Below, piece after piece: positions 1-12,638 of a stretch of 64,000 nucleotides of DNA. Below the pieces are notes generated by a model, which saw only the letters and a list, made by a program, of their open reading frames with translations, was not told the DNA's origin and made no database searches. The position numbers and the translations under genes were made by a program. The DNA is taken from contig NC_132784.1 in the NCBI RefSeq assembly GCF_048418805.1, positions 47,377,001 to 47,441,000 of the forward strand, read 5' to 3'. The stretch is from Vulpes vulpes. Lineage: Eukaryota; Chordata; Mammalia; Carnivora; Canidae. Position 1 is the stretch's first letter. Each line of letters begins with the position of its first letter.

Positions 1-3000
1 TCTCTATTATAAAGTAGTGGATCCTGTGTATTACTCAGTCTGAAGATTTCTAAAAAGGAATTTTTTCTATCCTTAGTCAAGTACCTTCCTGGAAATCAAG
101 TTTTGCCCTTCATCATCAAACCGTTTCTTAGCAATAGGTTTCTTGTTTCAACTTAAATATCATTTCTTTAAAAAGCACTTCCCTGAACCTCTGAACTCAG
201 TTTGATTTTCCTGTCAGATGAGTTCTTGGCATTCTGTGGGTGCTTTTTTTTTCATGGTCATCAGAGTTGCAATTGTTTGCTCAACCTGGTCCACTGACAG
301 CCTGCTGCATTGACAGTGTTTCTCTCTGTGAGCTCATGAAAATGGGCAGCGTTTGACTCTGTGCTCCAGGCTACCCCTTGCTGCCCTGCCCCTCTTGTCT
401 TCATGAATACACACCTATACACCTGGCCTATAGGAGATACTCCATACTCACTTTTAATAGATGATTAATAAATGTTGAGTTTCTAGATGGAGACAGAAAC
501 AGACTTGGTCCAATCTCTGTTTTTCCAGGACAATCCAGCTTGGGCACAAGAGTGATGTCATCTGTATCTCTTTTAGTTCAGGCATAAGAGCTAAGGGGCT
601 ACTTCTCACCTGGTACTTCTAATAACAGCTCAAGGGATACTTGTGATTTTAACAAAGATACCAGAAAGGATTAACTAGACAAACATTAAATACTCAGTGA
701 CAATATTTGAAAACAAGTTTACCAAATATCACAGATTACAAATAATGTATATACTTACTGTGATTTTAAAGTTTAACCAGCAACCCCTCTTACTAATATC
801 TTATTAATAAGCATAAGGATGACCGGTTACAGTCTTATTCTCCTTTTGGCCTAGCTCCTAGCTCCTTTCCTCTGTCCACCCGCCTACTTCCACATTATCT
901 CTGAAATTCTGTGTTCCTCCACATCTTGTACCTTCGTCCATGCACTGGTTCTATCAGATCACACTGGACACGTAGAATCCTTGTATCAGATCTGATAAGA
1001 TAGTGTACAGTACTGTCTTTTTAAATTAAACAAGCATCAAAGTTTTCTACCCCAAACGTAGACTTCAGAATTACGTTTCTGTTAACCATTATTGTTTGTG
1101 TTTTTGAATGCACAAGGCAATACAATGCAGAAGACTTCAGGAGATATTTGGCAAACATGTCATGCTATTGCCCTCTGCAATGTGTACCTGAATGCCTTCT
1201 CCAAAATGCCACGTACAGAACATCTGTGCAAGTTTTAAAAATGGCCTCTTTAGTTGCCCTGTGCCTCCCTGATAGTATCCTCGGTCTTGCCTAATGTTAG
1301 GACAGGAAAAGGGTTTTGGACTGATTATTGCTTAGAAGCATTCAAAAGACCATTCACATAAATTTTATCCACTGGCCCAGTGCTTTTCAACTGATCTACA
1401 GTGAAGGGCCAAGTTTTTGTTGTTTATTTGCAAGCTTATTGGGCTTTTCTAAGAACACAGAACATACTTTATTATAACCTCCTAATAGCTTTGTAAGTAT
1501 ATTAAAAATGAATTACTTAGAAAATAGAGCCCTCATTTTTTCCCATTATTATTGGGCTTAACAGACATTAAATTGCTCTATTAAATAGAACAATGAAAAT
1601 TGCTAAGCCTTTCCTCTCAATTTTCTGTACTTCCTTAGACTTAGACAGATGGCACCCAGTCCTTGGACTCCATATTGAGCAGCACTGTGTTAGCCTCCTG
1701 TAACATTTTGTGTACAACCAGACCCCGTTTCAAAAGCAAGATTGAAAATTATCCTCTTGAGCAAAAAGCTTGACATTTCCAGGGGTTTGCTTTTCATTTG
1801 CTTCTGGTTGACTACTCAGAGTTTAGAACTAAGTGAGCAAGTTACTACAGGGGAGCCCTGCAGTAGAGAACATGATGTGCTCATGATTATGCTGGAGGAG
1901 GAGGCATTGGACAAGGAGGAGTTTTGATCAGTTACAATTTGACTCAAGGCAGATTTCCTTACATTGTTTGAAAGTTCTGGATGTGGCCTGGAGACAGCAT
2001 TTGGAGAAAGGATATGATGAGCTCTGTGGAGATTTCTTTAGGGAGGCACATGTAGCTGTGTGGAATAGAGAATGCTTTTCTGAGTTATCACTGGGTCCTT
2101 AATGAAAAAGATGCAGCTCTTAGTGTGAAGTTCTGAGTAACCACGCCATAGGCATAAGTGTAGAACCTTTACCAATAAAAGCAAGATTCTCCCCTCTAAG
2201 GGATGCAGATAATTCGATTGTACTGCTATATGTGAACTTACAAGTATGGATAGAAAGTTACATTTTACAAAATACTTCCAAATGCATCACTACATTTTAA
2301 CCTCCCTCTAATGTGCAAGGCCAACTACACCTTTATGGATGCTGGTCTATAACAGATGAATGAACTATGATTTAAGAGTGATCAAGGCATCACAATAAAG
2401 GCAGAGTGGAGATTCAGTAGCCATGCTTCTGGCTCCTTTGCCATGGTGACCTAGCAGTTGAACCTCTCAACTACTAAGCAAGTATTAAGCCCCTAGAATG
2501 AATATTCATGGCCACTGAATTAGTGTGGGACTTTTTCCAAAGAGAAAAACTTAAACCAAACCAAACAATCTGAGTAGTTCCTCCTTTTTACCTAATGTTG
2601 GCTAAAAAAAAAAAGTGAGACTTTTTTTTGACAGTTTTGACCTTATGTAAGCACTTCCTGGATTGTATCCCTTTCCTGTACCATTCTGTGTTGTAATTAG
2701 TACCTGTAGTTTTTAAACCATGCATCTTCATCAGAGATGCTTCACAAGTAAATTGTGTTCCATAACCCTGGACCACAATGATAATTATAAATTAGAAATA
2801 CTTCAACCAGAAAGAATGACTCATACACTTGTTTTCATCTATAATATTTCTTCAACAACTTGATAATTACATGGTATCCAGTGGCATGTGGAAGATTTCT
2901 ATTAAAAAGCATAATGAGAAAAGAAAACTTGCCTGGAATGTGTATATACAAGCAGTTTTATTTTTTTTACCAGTTATTGTTTAAATCTGCCCTCTACATT

Positions 3001-3983
3001 TAAAATTCTAACCTTGCTAAGTTTCATAAATCACATGAGTTCTAACAGTTAATGTATTTTTAAACTTTAAAAAATTGGGTATCGATAATAAGCCAATGGT
3101 AGGAAAGTCACCTTAGAAATCCCTTGTTAATATTTAGTATCAATCATTCTCAAATCAATTAACATGCTTCTCAGCCATCATTACTCCACTTTTGTACACA
3201 GATGTAGTAGTAGTATGAATTTTTATATTTTTGTAATAATGACTTTTGCATTTTTCTTATTCAAATGTTCATTATAAGGAAAATTGAATAGAAGCTTTAA
3301 TTATTTCCGTCTTCATCATAAGTAGGTCAGTGAGGATCAGAGACCTTTGTTGACTTTAGTGTTTTATTTTTTAGTGTCAAAGCTTTCATGATAAATATTA
3401 TCTCTTTCCAAATAGTTTCATCTTACATCTAGATTTACTTTTTTTTTTGCCACATGAAAATTTAGTGTGTTACATTACAAAGTACAATCCTGATGTTATA
3501 GTGCTTTACCTTAATGAGTTGTGTTCTGTATCACCTCAAGTAGTTGTCACAATTGTTCAATGAAGTCCCAATACAGGTATTTTTTACTTCCATTTTGCAG
3601 AGGAAGTGCTAAAAGACAAGGTTATCTGTAAGATCAAATAACCAGCAGAATTAAGATATTCATAATGGGAAGAAAAATTGATCAACATATTGAATTGATT
3701 TTTTTTTACCTTAGTCTTTGCTAAACTGAGATTTATTCACCATATTCAGACTCTTCTTTAGGCAGGTAGATTGACAGTATGAGACCAGGTCATTTGTATC
3801 AGACCCTCGTTGATTATTAAATAGATGTAAGAAAATTATCAGAACTGCAGTGCATTGATCTGTTTTTAGTTTTGGTCTTTATAATCTTAATTAAAAACTA
3901 AATAGTAGATTAAAAAAAGTTAAGAACATTGAGAGTCTTCCATCCAAGGGCATCCAAAGGTCTATAAAACCCTCTAACAGCCC

Positions 3984-4018
3984 GTGTGTGTGTGTGTATG
4001 TGTGTGTGTGTGTGTGTA
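3984..4018. repeat. GT microsatellite
   Basis: A (GT)n run with one TA interruption. It explains the Cys/Val-rich open frame through this region. Confidence 0.95.
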
Positions 4019-5192
4019 GGGAAGCAGGAATTGGAAAGCATGTCTGCCCCTACGGGGTTCTGTCCCCTGGGGAACAGAGATGTGTAAATGTGCAAGTACA
4101 AAACAATGTGCCGTATGTTACCATGGGCATACAAAATGAGCTATCTGGGCTCTGTCTAGGCAGGTCAGAGCATGAGGGGGAACAATCTGGAGATACAGGA
4201 TGTTTTTTGTTTAGTTTGTTTTCTTTTTGCCTAATGCTATTAAAAAGTAAAAGGATAGAAATTGAAGTAAAACAAGCACTGCTCTTTTACAAAGTGGATT
4301 ATAAATTTACTAAATTTGAGACAATGAACTGTTTATTGAGAATGTGGAATATGGTGATAAAAAAAGAACCCAGCTCTCAAGGAGTTTATAAATTAAAGAA
4401 AGGATTGGATATGAAAACAACTAGACTCAATTTTCAATATAAAGCAGAATTAAATGCATCCTATCAGAGAAATGCAAACAGCATGCCATGGGGGAAAATG
4501 AGAAGATTGTTAAGACTTCAGTAAAAGGGAGCTGGGCTGGATGTGAGTTGGTAGGCAAGATGATGGAAGACTTATGTTGGAAAGGATGGTTCAGCTTGCT
4601 ATGCTTGGGCCGCATGGTCCTCATGCAACATGCCCAGAGCGCAGAGTGCCTTCTGAGATGTGATGGAAAAGAGAGACTAAGGAGCTAGCATATGGCTGCA
4701 TGGAGCTCCAGGCTTAGAATTTGGGGTACATCCCTAAACCTTGGGGAACAATTAAGAGTACTTGATGAGAGGTGTGATATAATTCAATGTGCATTTTAGG
4801 GAGATAATTTCTGACACACAAAATGGAGAATAAGTGGAGAGTTTTCTAATAGCTCTAGAGAAAGACTTTAAGATTCCAAATTAGTATTGTTCTGCAAGAC
4901 TGAAAGGGAAGAGTTGCTCTATCAGAGACAATGGGGTAATGGGTAGCTGTTCTGTCAAGCAGAGGATGATGGAGCCACAGTGGGTTGCTAAACGTACTAC
5001 ATTTTAGGGCACATTTAAAGGGTGCTTGCCATTCCTGGCTTATGCAGCTTATGAAGATTCCAACACAGTGTGATATTTTCTTACATTGTTACCATACACA
5101 GTTTTGTCAGGGTGACATGGAGGAAACAGGAACTGATTGTGTCTCCTTCTCTACTGATTCTTTTGCATCATGAGCTAGACCTAGCTAAGAGA

Positions 5193-5235
5193 TGTGTGTG
5201 TGTGTGCGCGCGTGCGCGTGCATACATGTGCGTGC
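5193..5235. repeat. Mixed GT/GC/CA microsatellite
   Basis: TGTGTGTGTGTGTG passes into CGCGCGTGCGCG and then CATACATGTGCGTGC: alternating purine/pyrimidine sequence, including CG steps, of the kind that can adopt Z-DNA. Confidence 0.9.
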
Positions 5236-5270
5236 ACTCCTCATTGTTTGTGTTTATTTGCAAGAGTAAA

Positions 5271-5292
5271 GATGATGATGATGATGATGATA
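5271..5292. repeat. GAT trinucleotide repeat
   Basis: Seven GAT units in a row followed by AA, 35 bp after the mixed GT/GC repeat. Confidence 0.95.
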
Positions 5293-6075
5293 ATGTAAAT
5301 ATTTACTTTGGAGTCACAACACATATTTTGAAGGGGACTTAGGAATCCATGCAGTAAAGGTGAGTTTTGTGTGATGACTAAGGAATCAAGGTTTTGTTGT
5401 TATTGTTTAGATTAATCACAAGACCATGTTTAGCAGGGTATTTATGAATGAAATAGATGGAACAGTTCAAGTTCTACTCTGTCCAAAATAAGAGTACAGA
5501 TATTTGTTTTCCATTTATTTTTTATTCATTTGCCATATGGTGGGACCAGAGGATGCTTGTTTGCTTTTTACTGCGCATAAGTTTGTGTGTGGCCAATAGT
5601 GCTTCTCTGCTCTGTGGTAGTCATTGACAAGGACTGTGTGTACCTGCGTGTGCATGCAAGTGCACGAGAGCATCTGCACAGATGTGTTTTACTTAAAGTT
5701 GCCATTAGGTAGTTCTGCACTTGCAAGTTTTTCTGTGCTGAGCAGTTTTTTTTTTTTTTTTAAGTAGAGGAATATAATAGTTTTTCCCTAACAGCATGGG
5801 TTTCACTCTGCCTATTAAGATTAGAGTATTAGTGCACAGTCTCCCAGATTAAATGTCTGAATGCATCTGATAATTAGGTATCCATCTTAAGCATCTCAAA
5901 GTTGGTCATCCACTTTTAACTACAGATGCTTACACTAACCTTGCAAGGACACTCAAAGCAATTTTCTGCTTGTGAATTCTGGCAGTGATTACAAGCCTAG
6001 TGATGGTCCTAGCTGGTAGAAAAGTGTCAGTGATAGGAAGGATGATGAAGTTCAGAGCTCCAGAGACAGGAGGGT

Positions 6076-6112
6076 TTGTGTGTGTGTGTGTGTGTGTGTG
6101 TGCATGTGTGTT
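6076..6112. repeat. GT microsatellite
   Basis: An uninterrupted (TG)n run followed by CATGTGTGTT. Confidence 0.95.
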
Positions 6113-6577
6113 TGGGAGCGGGTAGGAAGGAAGAAATCTGATTCCCAAATGATTGGAGAAACATGCAACTTGAACTTTTTTTTGCTTTGAGCTCTTATGC
6201 TGTCAGTGATGGAGAACAGCTAACAATCCCACGTAATGTAAAACACAGTGTCAGAGCTCAGGGTGAAGGTCAACTCAGGAATTTAATGTGTATTGTGTAT
6301 TGAAAAGGAATGTGTCCTCTCTCCCTTACCTGGATACTACAGGAGCATTGTATCACCATGCCATGGAAACAGCAATTAGTTGACAGGAATTAGTTAAATG
6401 AATCATAAGGGCTGGTTCTATAAATGGTAGTCCCTAATGAGACTTAGAGACCTAGAAGGCCTTTGATTAAAGACACACCTGTATGTTACTTGAGTGTCCC
6501 TGTGGTCATTGGATCTTCCTCTGTTGTTTCACACCAAGGTCAATGGTGGCGTGTAGACTTTTCTAACAGCCAGAGAG

Positions 6578-6630
6578 GCATGGATGGGCTGCGGGGGGGG
6601 GGGGGGTGGGGGTGGTGCATGGATGGGCTG
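6578..6630 (+). repeat. G-rich tract between two 14-bp direct repeats
   Basis: GCATGGATGGGCTG occurs at 6578-6591 and 6617-6630. Between them lie 14 consecutive G (6593-6606), then T, five G and T with GG. The tract fits the pattern of a G-quadruplex-forming sequence on the + strand and is likely to vary in length. Confidence 0.85.
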
Positions 6631-7019
6631 AGAGTGGCTATGAGAAGTGTGTAGAGGGGTGGATGGGGGTACTTAAGCTATCAGCAGCTTAAAACAGCTT
6701 GTTTTCTTCCATCATCTGCATTTGTCTCAGGAGCCAAGTCCTTTGCTCTGTGTTGTTGAAGGTGGCTGACTGTTTTGCTGCTCATAATGCCAAGAAAGGA
6801 CCCTTCTGCTGAGTCATAAAGTGGGTTGATGGAAACCGTTCAAAGCACCGAGCTTCTTTATGACTTGGGGGATGATCAGGGGTGGACGGTCCTCTGCTGC
6901 AGCTTCTGATGGCCCCAGCTCATGGGACAGCAGCACCTCTCCAGAGGCAGGACCGTCTTGCAGACAATGGAGATGGAGCTTTCCAGGAGTCCCCATTTTT
7001 CCTAATCCTGGTGCAGCCA

Positions 7020-7200
7020 CAGAGCACTGGTCATGTGACCCTAGGCGAGGCACATAGCCTTTCTTTACTTTAGTTTCCTTATCTGTGAATGCAGATAATG
7101 AAGTCATTCAATGTGAGCACCAAATGAGTTACTATGTAGAGAACATTAAGAATAGTGCCTGACACATAGGAAGCGCTCAGCAATTCAAGCTGTAGTGGTT
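7020..7200 (+). mobile_element. MIR element, sense
   Basis: GTCATGTGACCCTAGGCGAG, TTTAGTTTCCTTATCTGTGAA, AATAGTGCCTGACACATAGG and AAGCGCTCAGCAATTC follow the MIR consensus order (GTGACCTTGGGCAAGTC, CTCAGTTTCCTCATCTGTAA, CAGTGCCTGGCACATAG, AAGCGCTCAATAAAT). An old, pan-mammalian SINE. Confidence 0.85.
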
Positions 7201-7632
7201 CCAGCTAGCTTTCTTCTTCAAGGGAGATACAGAGGCAACCGTAACCCTGAGAATGACTTAAGAAGATTAGGCAATTCGCCCTATTTCAAGAACTCTACTT
7301 TCCCAGACAGAGGGTGATAAACACGCGGTACGGTGACCCACTAGATAATTTCACACTGAACAAATCAAAATTATAACTTGTGCCAGTGATCAATTTTTTG
7401 TATGATTTAGTCCTGATAAAAACTATAGAAACTAAGGGAGAAATCAGGTGCTTAAGTATCCTGGAGCAGAGTATCGACACAGCTGTGACAGTACACTGGA
7501 AGAATCACTTGCAGAAGTCACGGTGCCAAAAGCAGTACCCTCCACACCCAGCACAGAAGGTAGAAAATGCACGACATGCACATTTCCCTAAGTAGTTTCC
7601 CGTATTTTATGTCCTTAGCACCTCGTCTTTTA

Positions 7633-7832
7633 TTTTTTTTTATTTTTTTTTAAATTTTTATTTATTTATGATAGTCACAGAGAGAGAGAGAGAGAGAGAG
7701 GCAGAGACACAGGCAGAGGGAGAAGCAGGCTCCATGCACCGGGAGCCTGATGTGGGATTCGATCCCGGGTCTCCAGGATCGCACCCTGGACCAAAGGCAA
7801 GCGCCAAACCACTGCGCCACCCAGGGATCCCC
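7633..7832 (-). mobile_element. SINEC (tRNA-Lys-derived SINE), antisense to CDH7
   Basis: Read on the minus strand it starts GGGATCCCTGGGTGGCGCAG, has a B-box-like GATCGAATCCC, a CT-rich run and an A-rich tail (the T-rich stretch at 7633-7670). It is flanked by 16-bp target-site duplications, AGCACCTCGTCTTTTA at 7617-7632 and AGCACCTTGTCTTTTA at 7833-7848, with one mismatch. This is a full-length, fairly young canid element about 1 kb upstream of exon 8813. Read on the + strand its T-rich tail resembles a splice-acceptor pyrimidine tract. Confidence 0.95.
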
Positions 7833-8101
7833 AGCACCTTGTCTTTTAAAGAATGCAAACATAGTTCTGTAGGACAATGAATGGCCTTTATTATTTGGAA
7901 TTTTTTTTTTTTTGCATTCATATTACTCGAAGTCCAGATGATGGTGGTTATAGGGATGAAAGATTATGGAGATGACAGATAAAGTCCTATGTTTTTCAGG
8001 TTATGAAGTTCAGGAAAATGTATAATTATGTCTGAGTTTCCTTAGGTTCCTCTGTTCAACATAATGTTCTGACATAGAGCAGGGACAGTCCCAGATACGA
8101 A

Positions 8102-8157
8102 ATGCAAATCCGTGGGAGCTGGCCCTGCCGCCGATTGCTGGGGTTAATCATGCAAAT
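8102..8157 (+). promoter_or_regulatory. Pair of POU octamer motifs, candidate intronic enhancer
   Basis: ATGCAAAT occurs exactly at 8102-8109 and again at 8150-8157, on the same strand with starts 48 bases apart. The second is joined to a homeodomain-type core (GGTTAATCATGCAAAT). The sequence between is GC-richer than its surroundings, and the pair lies about 650 bp upstream of exon 8813. ATGCAAAT is the consensus octamer for POU/Oct factors. Function is inferred only from the motifs. Confidence 0.3.
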
Positions 8158-8812
8158 CTAATGCAGTTCTTGGTATTTCAAGAAAGGTTTGAGTTGAAGT
8201 CTCAGGCACATACTGATTTAAAATTCCTACTTCAGAGAGCAGTGTAATTTTTCTTGGCTTCAAATTTTAAAATCTAGAACAGGATCCGGAGGCGGATTTG
8301 GTGACTGGACATCCATCCATACTTGTTAATCAGGACAGAGGGTGGGAGGGGCTGGTGTCCTTAAAGAATGTGGGAGTGTCTAAGCATATTAAATAAACAC
8401 TTTATTAGATCTAAATTTGCACATGTCCTATAGCGAGTCCCTTTGCTTGGAGTAAGATCAAATCAACCGATCATACATGTTTACTGAATGCTCTGTTCCA
8501 AAGAAGATGGCTAAAACTGGCAAGGACAGACCAAATAAAAATTAACACCACCACGAGTTCCTAACTTTGGGAATGATAGAAAATACCTTTGGAAATGAGA
8601 CTGTTTACAGGAAGAAATGAAATTGTCTTGCTCACCAGTGCAAGCTGACACATGCTAACAGCCTTTCGGCTGTGCACAATAAGCATCAGCTTATCTTTCC
8701 AAGAACAATAAAATTTCATGTGCTGCTGCCTGACATAAGAATTATTTTTACGTATCTCCATATCGCTGACTCTCTTGTAAGTTAATCTCATCTCACATGA
8801 ATTTTTCACCAG

Positions 8813-9107
8813 CTTCACTCTGATGTTGATAAAGGAGATGGTTCCATCAAATACATCTTGTCAGGCGAAGGGGCAAGTTCCATTTTCATTATTGATGAGA
8901 ACACTGGGGATATTCATGCTACCAAGAGGCTGGACCGGGAGGAACAGGCCTACTACACGCTCCGCGCCCAGGCGCTGGACAGGCTCACCAACAAGCCTGT
9001 AGAGCCCGAGTCCGAGTTCGTCATCAAGATTCAGGATATCAATGACAACGAACCCAAATTCTTGGATGGCCCATACACGGCGGGGGTCCCCGAAATGTCT
9101 CCAGTGG
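8813..9107 (+). CDS. CDH7: CDH7 exon: EC1 and start of EC2
   Basis: 295 nt, starting in phase 0 with CTT (Leu) after the acceptor TTTTTCACCAG and ending one base into a Gly codon before donor GTGAGT. It codes visible residues 1-98. It begins at LHSDVDKGDG in EC1, carries the calcium-binding LDREEQ motif (residues 40-45), PESEF (64-68) and the EC1/EC2 linker DINDNEP (75-81), and ends in PEMSPV at the start of EC2. The strand-swapping tryptophans of type II cadherins sit N-terminal to this exon and are not in the window. A CpG-rich patch near 8957-8985 stands out in otherwise AT-rich sequence. The length and start point are those usual for this exon across type II cadherins. Reading on into the intron would meet a stop after one more residue (GTGAGTAA). 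Confidence 0.95.
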
Positions 9108-9534
9108 GTGAGTAAAGAGCATGCTGCTTTGGCAGTCTCTGATTTCGGGGGATTCGTTTTTAAAACCAAATCATCATAGGTGCTGAAAAAAAATCACAGG
9201 AGTGTTGGTACAGCAGTTTCTAGTGAAGGTGAGGGGAAAGTTTGAGAGACATTAAAAGCCAGCATCCAAATCTAATGATTCCAATCGTTACTTGATTTAT
9301 ATGGAAAAGTTGGAAAATTTTCCTTTCCCCCGGGGATTTGTGTCTTCAGTATATTGCTCTTGTCTTAGTCTTTTTTTCAGTGTGATATTTAATTTAATAA
9401 ATGCTTAAGGGGTTAAGTGGGGGTTCAGTGGTTGAGCATCTGCCTTTGGCCCAGGGCATGATTGGGGTCCTGGGATCAAGTCCCATGTCGGATTCCTTGC
9501 AGGGAGCCTGCTTCTCCCTCTGCCTGTGTCTCTG

Positions 9535-9579
<45 letters not shown>

Positions 9580-12500
9580 AGTAAATAAATAAAATCTTAA
9601 AAAAAATAATAAAAGTACCCCTAGGAATTTAAAAAAGAAAATCCTTCCAGACACTGCCCTGTGATAATCTTTTCTCTCTCCTGATTAGTATTAATGATTT
9701 GCTCTTCTAAGAATCCTGTGGCCAAGGTTTCAGGTGGGCTGTCTAATGTTTAGATAAGCTGGCCTGTTTGCTTCTAGAGTATGCTTGAACACACAAATGT
9801 CCCTCCACATGCCACCACTCGTGTTTTTTGTAATTTCTCCAGAAAGTTAGATGCATGAAAATTTATATTGAATTGATAACAAAGTTGATACTCAGTTTGA
9901 GGTATAGAAAAGAATCATGAAGGCTGTTTCAGAGGGGTTTTCACATTGTCCCATTGCTGGAAAAATAGAAAGTAGAGTACTTGTGGTATATACTTTATGT
10001 ATGTCAAATAATAAAAACTCAGTTGTAAAGTAGTCAGATACCTTTGAAATAATTTTCAGCTGGTATGTCATTAAGATGATCTTACAAAACAGTAAAAAAA
10101 AAAAAAATGCGGTGCTTAAATAGACCAGTTGATTTATATATTTATTTCCTGTCATTTTTAGTTTTGAAGTAAGACAGTTATTTAAAGAATAATTGAATTT
10201 GTTTTTTAACAGGCGAACATTTTGCCCAGTGTGATTTGTTTTATATTAAATAAAGGTTGCTTCATCCATCCAACCTCCAGTCAACAGATCTACTGTGTTA
10301 GGAAGTGGAATTGCAAGGATGTGTATTATGTGTGCCCTTTAGGGGAATCACAATTTAGTGACCCTAAATTTCCAACAGATAGGAGAGTGAAAATTATAAG
10401 GGCACTGTTGCCCTGGCTGCTGAAGAAATAGAAACAGAAAATGAACCAGAAGAATAGATGCTTGTGGTCAGGAAAAATTCTGAACCACAATGGAAGCATC
10501 TCACCATAGTTAGCTTACATGTGAGCACTTCTTTGACCAAACAGGCTTCTTCACACTTTCTTGATACCTCCCACATCTTCAGTGCTGCTGGCTGTTGCTT
10601 AACAACAAGAACAACAGCTATGAAGACAGCAGCCACAACAAGATTTGCAGGTTTTAGAGAAAAGAGAAGGTACATTGTCCTCCCCAAATAGTAATGTTTA
10701 GAAAAACGGGAAGCTTTGAGGTGTGTTTGAGCAATTCCATAATTTTCATGTGGGCAAGTTGGCTATGCTTCACTGGCTTGCTCCAGGTTTCCTTTGCTCC
10801 ATAGGATGTAGCCATATGAACTGGATTAATGTGAACTTTGTTCATTTAGAGGCTGAATAATGCGCTGTACTTTTGGTTTCAGTGATACCACTCTGATATG
10901 AAACAGCATGATTATTATGCACAAATACAAGTTATTTTTGTTATTTGTAGTTTATCAAAGTGTTTAATTCTAACCAAATAGTACAGCATATATAGCACAA
11001 GCATTCAGTGTTTAATATTCAGGGCTGTGTTTTTCGTTGAATACTAACTGCAAAATTGAAAACACACTAATAAGCCCTTAGGATAATTCATTCATTTCCA
11101 GAAGACCATAGATAAGCATGGACAATTTAAAGTTATTTAAAAATATGTGTGCAAGTGTGTTGTGTGTATGTGTATGTATAAAGTAAATTTCTTAGTGAAC
11201 ACTTTAGAAAAAAATCATATACAACCAATTTACTAAAGGAGTTTTGATTATTTTGTTTAAGGCACTTTCCTTTTCAAGAAAGTAAGAAATCAGTACTTAA
11301 GTATGTCATGAGAGTGAATACTGCTGTAGAGATAGTGCATTGTAGGGAAAATAGAGAATATTGATGCCATTAATTCTAACATTTTAAAATACTCAAAATT
11401 TAATTTTAAAAATATTTTAAAATATGCATCATTCACTATACGGTCCTACCAGGTATCTGCAGGGTGCAATAAAGTCTGTCAATTTTTTTAAATTAGAATT
11501 TAAAAATAGTGCTGTATACATAGCTTTTTTTTATTATAAATATATATTATAGTCGTATAATATGCACCCCTTTTTAAAGAAGATGGGACTGGTAAGGAAA
11601 ACCATAGTGTGAAAAAGACAATCGGTTTGTAACAAAATGGACATTGATGACTTAAAGACTTAGAGAAATCTCTTTAGAAATATATTGAAATTATGTGTTA
11701 GATTTAAAAACATTTTCAGTAAATTATTAGAAACAAATTTAAAAAAAAGAAATTAAAACCTTAGAAGAATACAAAAAGAGGCTTGTTCCATTCCTGTCAA
11801 TGGGAGATAAATGATAAAATAGCATGCACTTAAATTAAGTAAACACAAGTAACATTTTTAAGATTATGCTCCAAATGGAAATAAAAAGAACACATCACAA
11901 TAAAAGCTTTCCATATGGAATGAGTGAATACATAGTAAAGTGAAGAAGCAGTGGGACATTCTATATCATGAAATATAGAAAACAACTAATAATGCAATTT
12001 TTAAAGCTGCCATACTTTTTCTCCTGTGAGAAGGTGGTTTAAATTTTCATTTTATGCTTTTGCTTTTAAATCAATTCATATAAACAAATGAAAACTAAAA
12101 CTATTACTTGAAGAGATGCTACGTAATATCCAGTTAAGTGGATCCATCAGATTTTTTTTATTCAATTAATGAAGTTTCATTTTCTGTCTGGCTCTACTCA
12201 GCTATAATAGTGAGATCCCCTCAGTGACTTGGGTGTCAAGATGCTGTTACTTGTCACACTGCCTTCTGGACAGTAATTGAGACTTATAGAGACTGCTCCT
12301 GATAAAAACTTGTTACCTGACCCTGATGGATGAGATGCCCAAAATTTGAGTCCCTTCCAATTCTGAGTATCCTCCTAATGTGCATCATCAATCTTATTTT
12401 TTTTTTTTTTTGCTAACATATTTCTGTATCCCTTAAATCTTTCTGAGGGCTTAATTGGCATTTATCTTCATTCTGGGTTTGTCTTTTACAAAAAGTATGT

Positions 12501-12638
12501 CAATTTTTCATATGCTTTGAAACAAGAAAAAAAATAATTAAAAACAAATCTAATGTAGCGTGTTCAGCATTCTGTGAGTCATTCTATTTTGTGGCAGTTT
12601 GAAGTTTTTGATTCACTGGCTTTTGGATTGGCATGTAG
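9108..12638 (+). other. CDH7: CDH7 intron (3.5 kb)
   Basis: Bounded by donor GTGAGT at 9108 and acceptor TAG ending at 12638. It contains a sense SINE at about 9409-9610 and otherwise AT-rich sequence with short A/T runs. A likely branch point (TTCAC) lies about 23 bases before the acceptor at 12612-12616, but the intervening pyrimidine tract is weak. I see no other gene or clear repeat. Confidence 0.88.
9409..9610 (+). mobile_element. SINEC, sense orientation
   Basis: Contains TCTGCCTTTGGCCCAGGG, GGGATCAAGTCCCA (B-box region), AGCCTGCTTCTCCCTCTGCC, an extended CT run at 9537-9577 and an A-rich tail ending in AATAAAATCTTAAAAAA. The 5' end is diverged and no clear target-site duplication was found, so the element is older than the SINEs at 38671 and 46518. 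Confidence 0.88.

Larger units (their letters stand above)
1..8812 (+). other. Non-coding sequence upstream of the first visible CDH7 exon
   Basis: No cadherin exon (signal peptide, propeptide or the WVWNQFF start of mature EC1) is seen here, so this is presumably part of the intron before exon 8813. It holds several GT and mixed GT/GC microsatellites, a GAT repeat, a G-rich tract near 6593, a MIR at about 7020-7200, an antisense SINEC at 7633-7832 and two POU-type octamers at 8102 and 8150. A weak L2-like stretch may lie near 4320-4500. In 1-3980 nothing identifiable beyond ordinary AT-rich intron sequence was seen. Open frames in this region are short and repeat-driven or without family features. 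Confidence 0.8.

Noticed and set aside
3988..4524. Long open frame starting MCVYVCVCVC
   Set aside because: Its start is the GT microsatellite, the rest has no domain or conserved feature, and codon use looks random. A chance frame in intron sequence.
7662..7921. Open frames with RERERE or SLSLSL runs, also at 9394-9654, 34476-34911, 38628-38834, 46478-46688 and 47515-47815
   Set aside because: All are translations of SINEC elements; the Arg/Glu and Ser/Leu runs come from the GA/CT stretch of the SINE.
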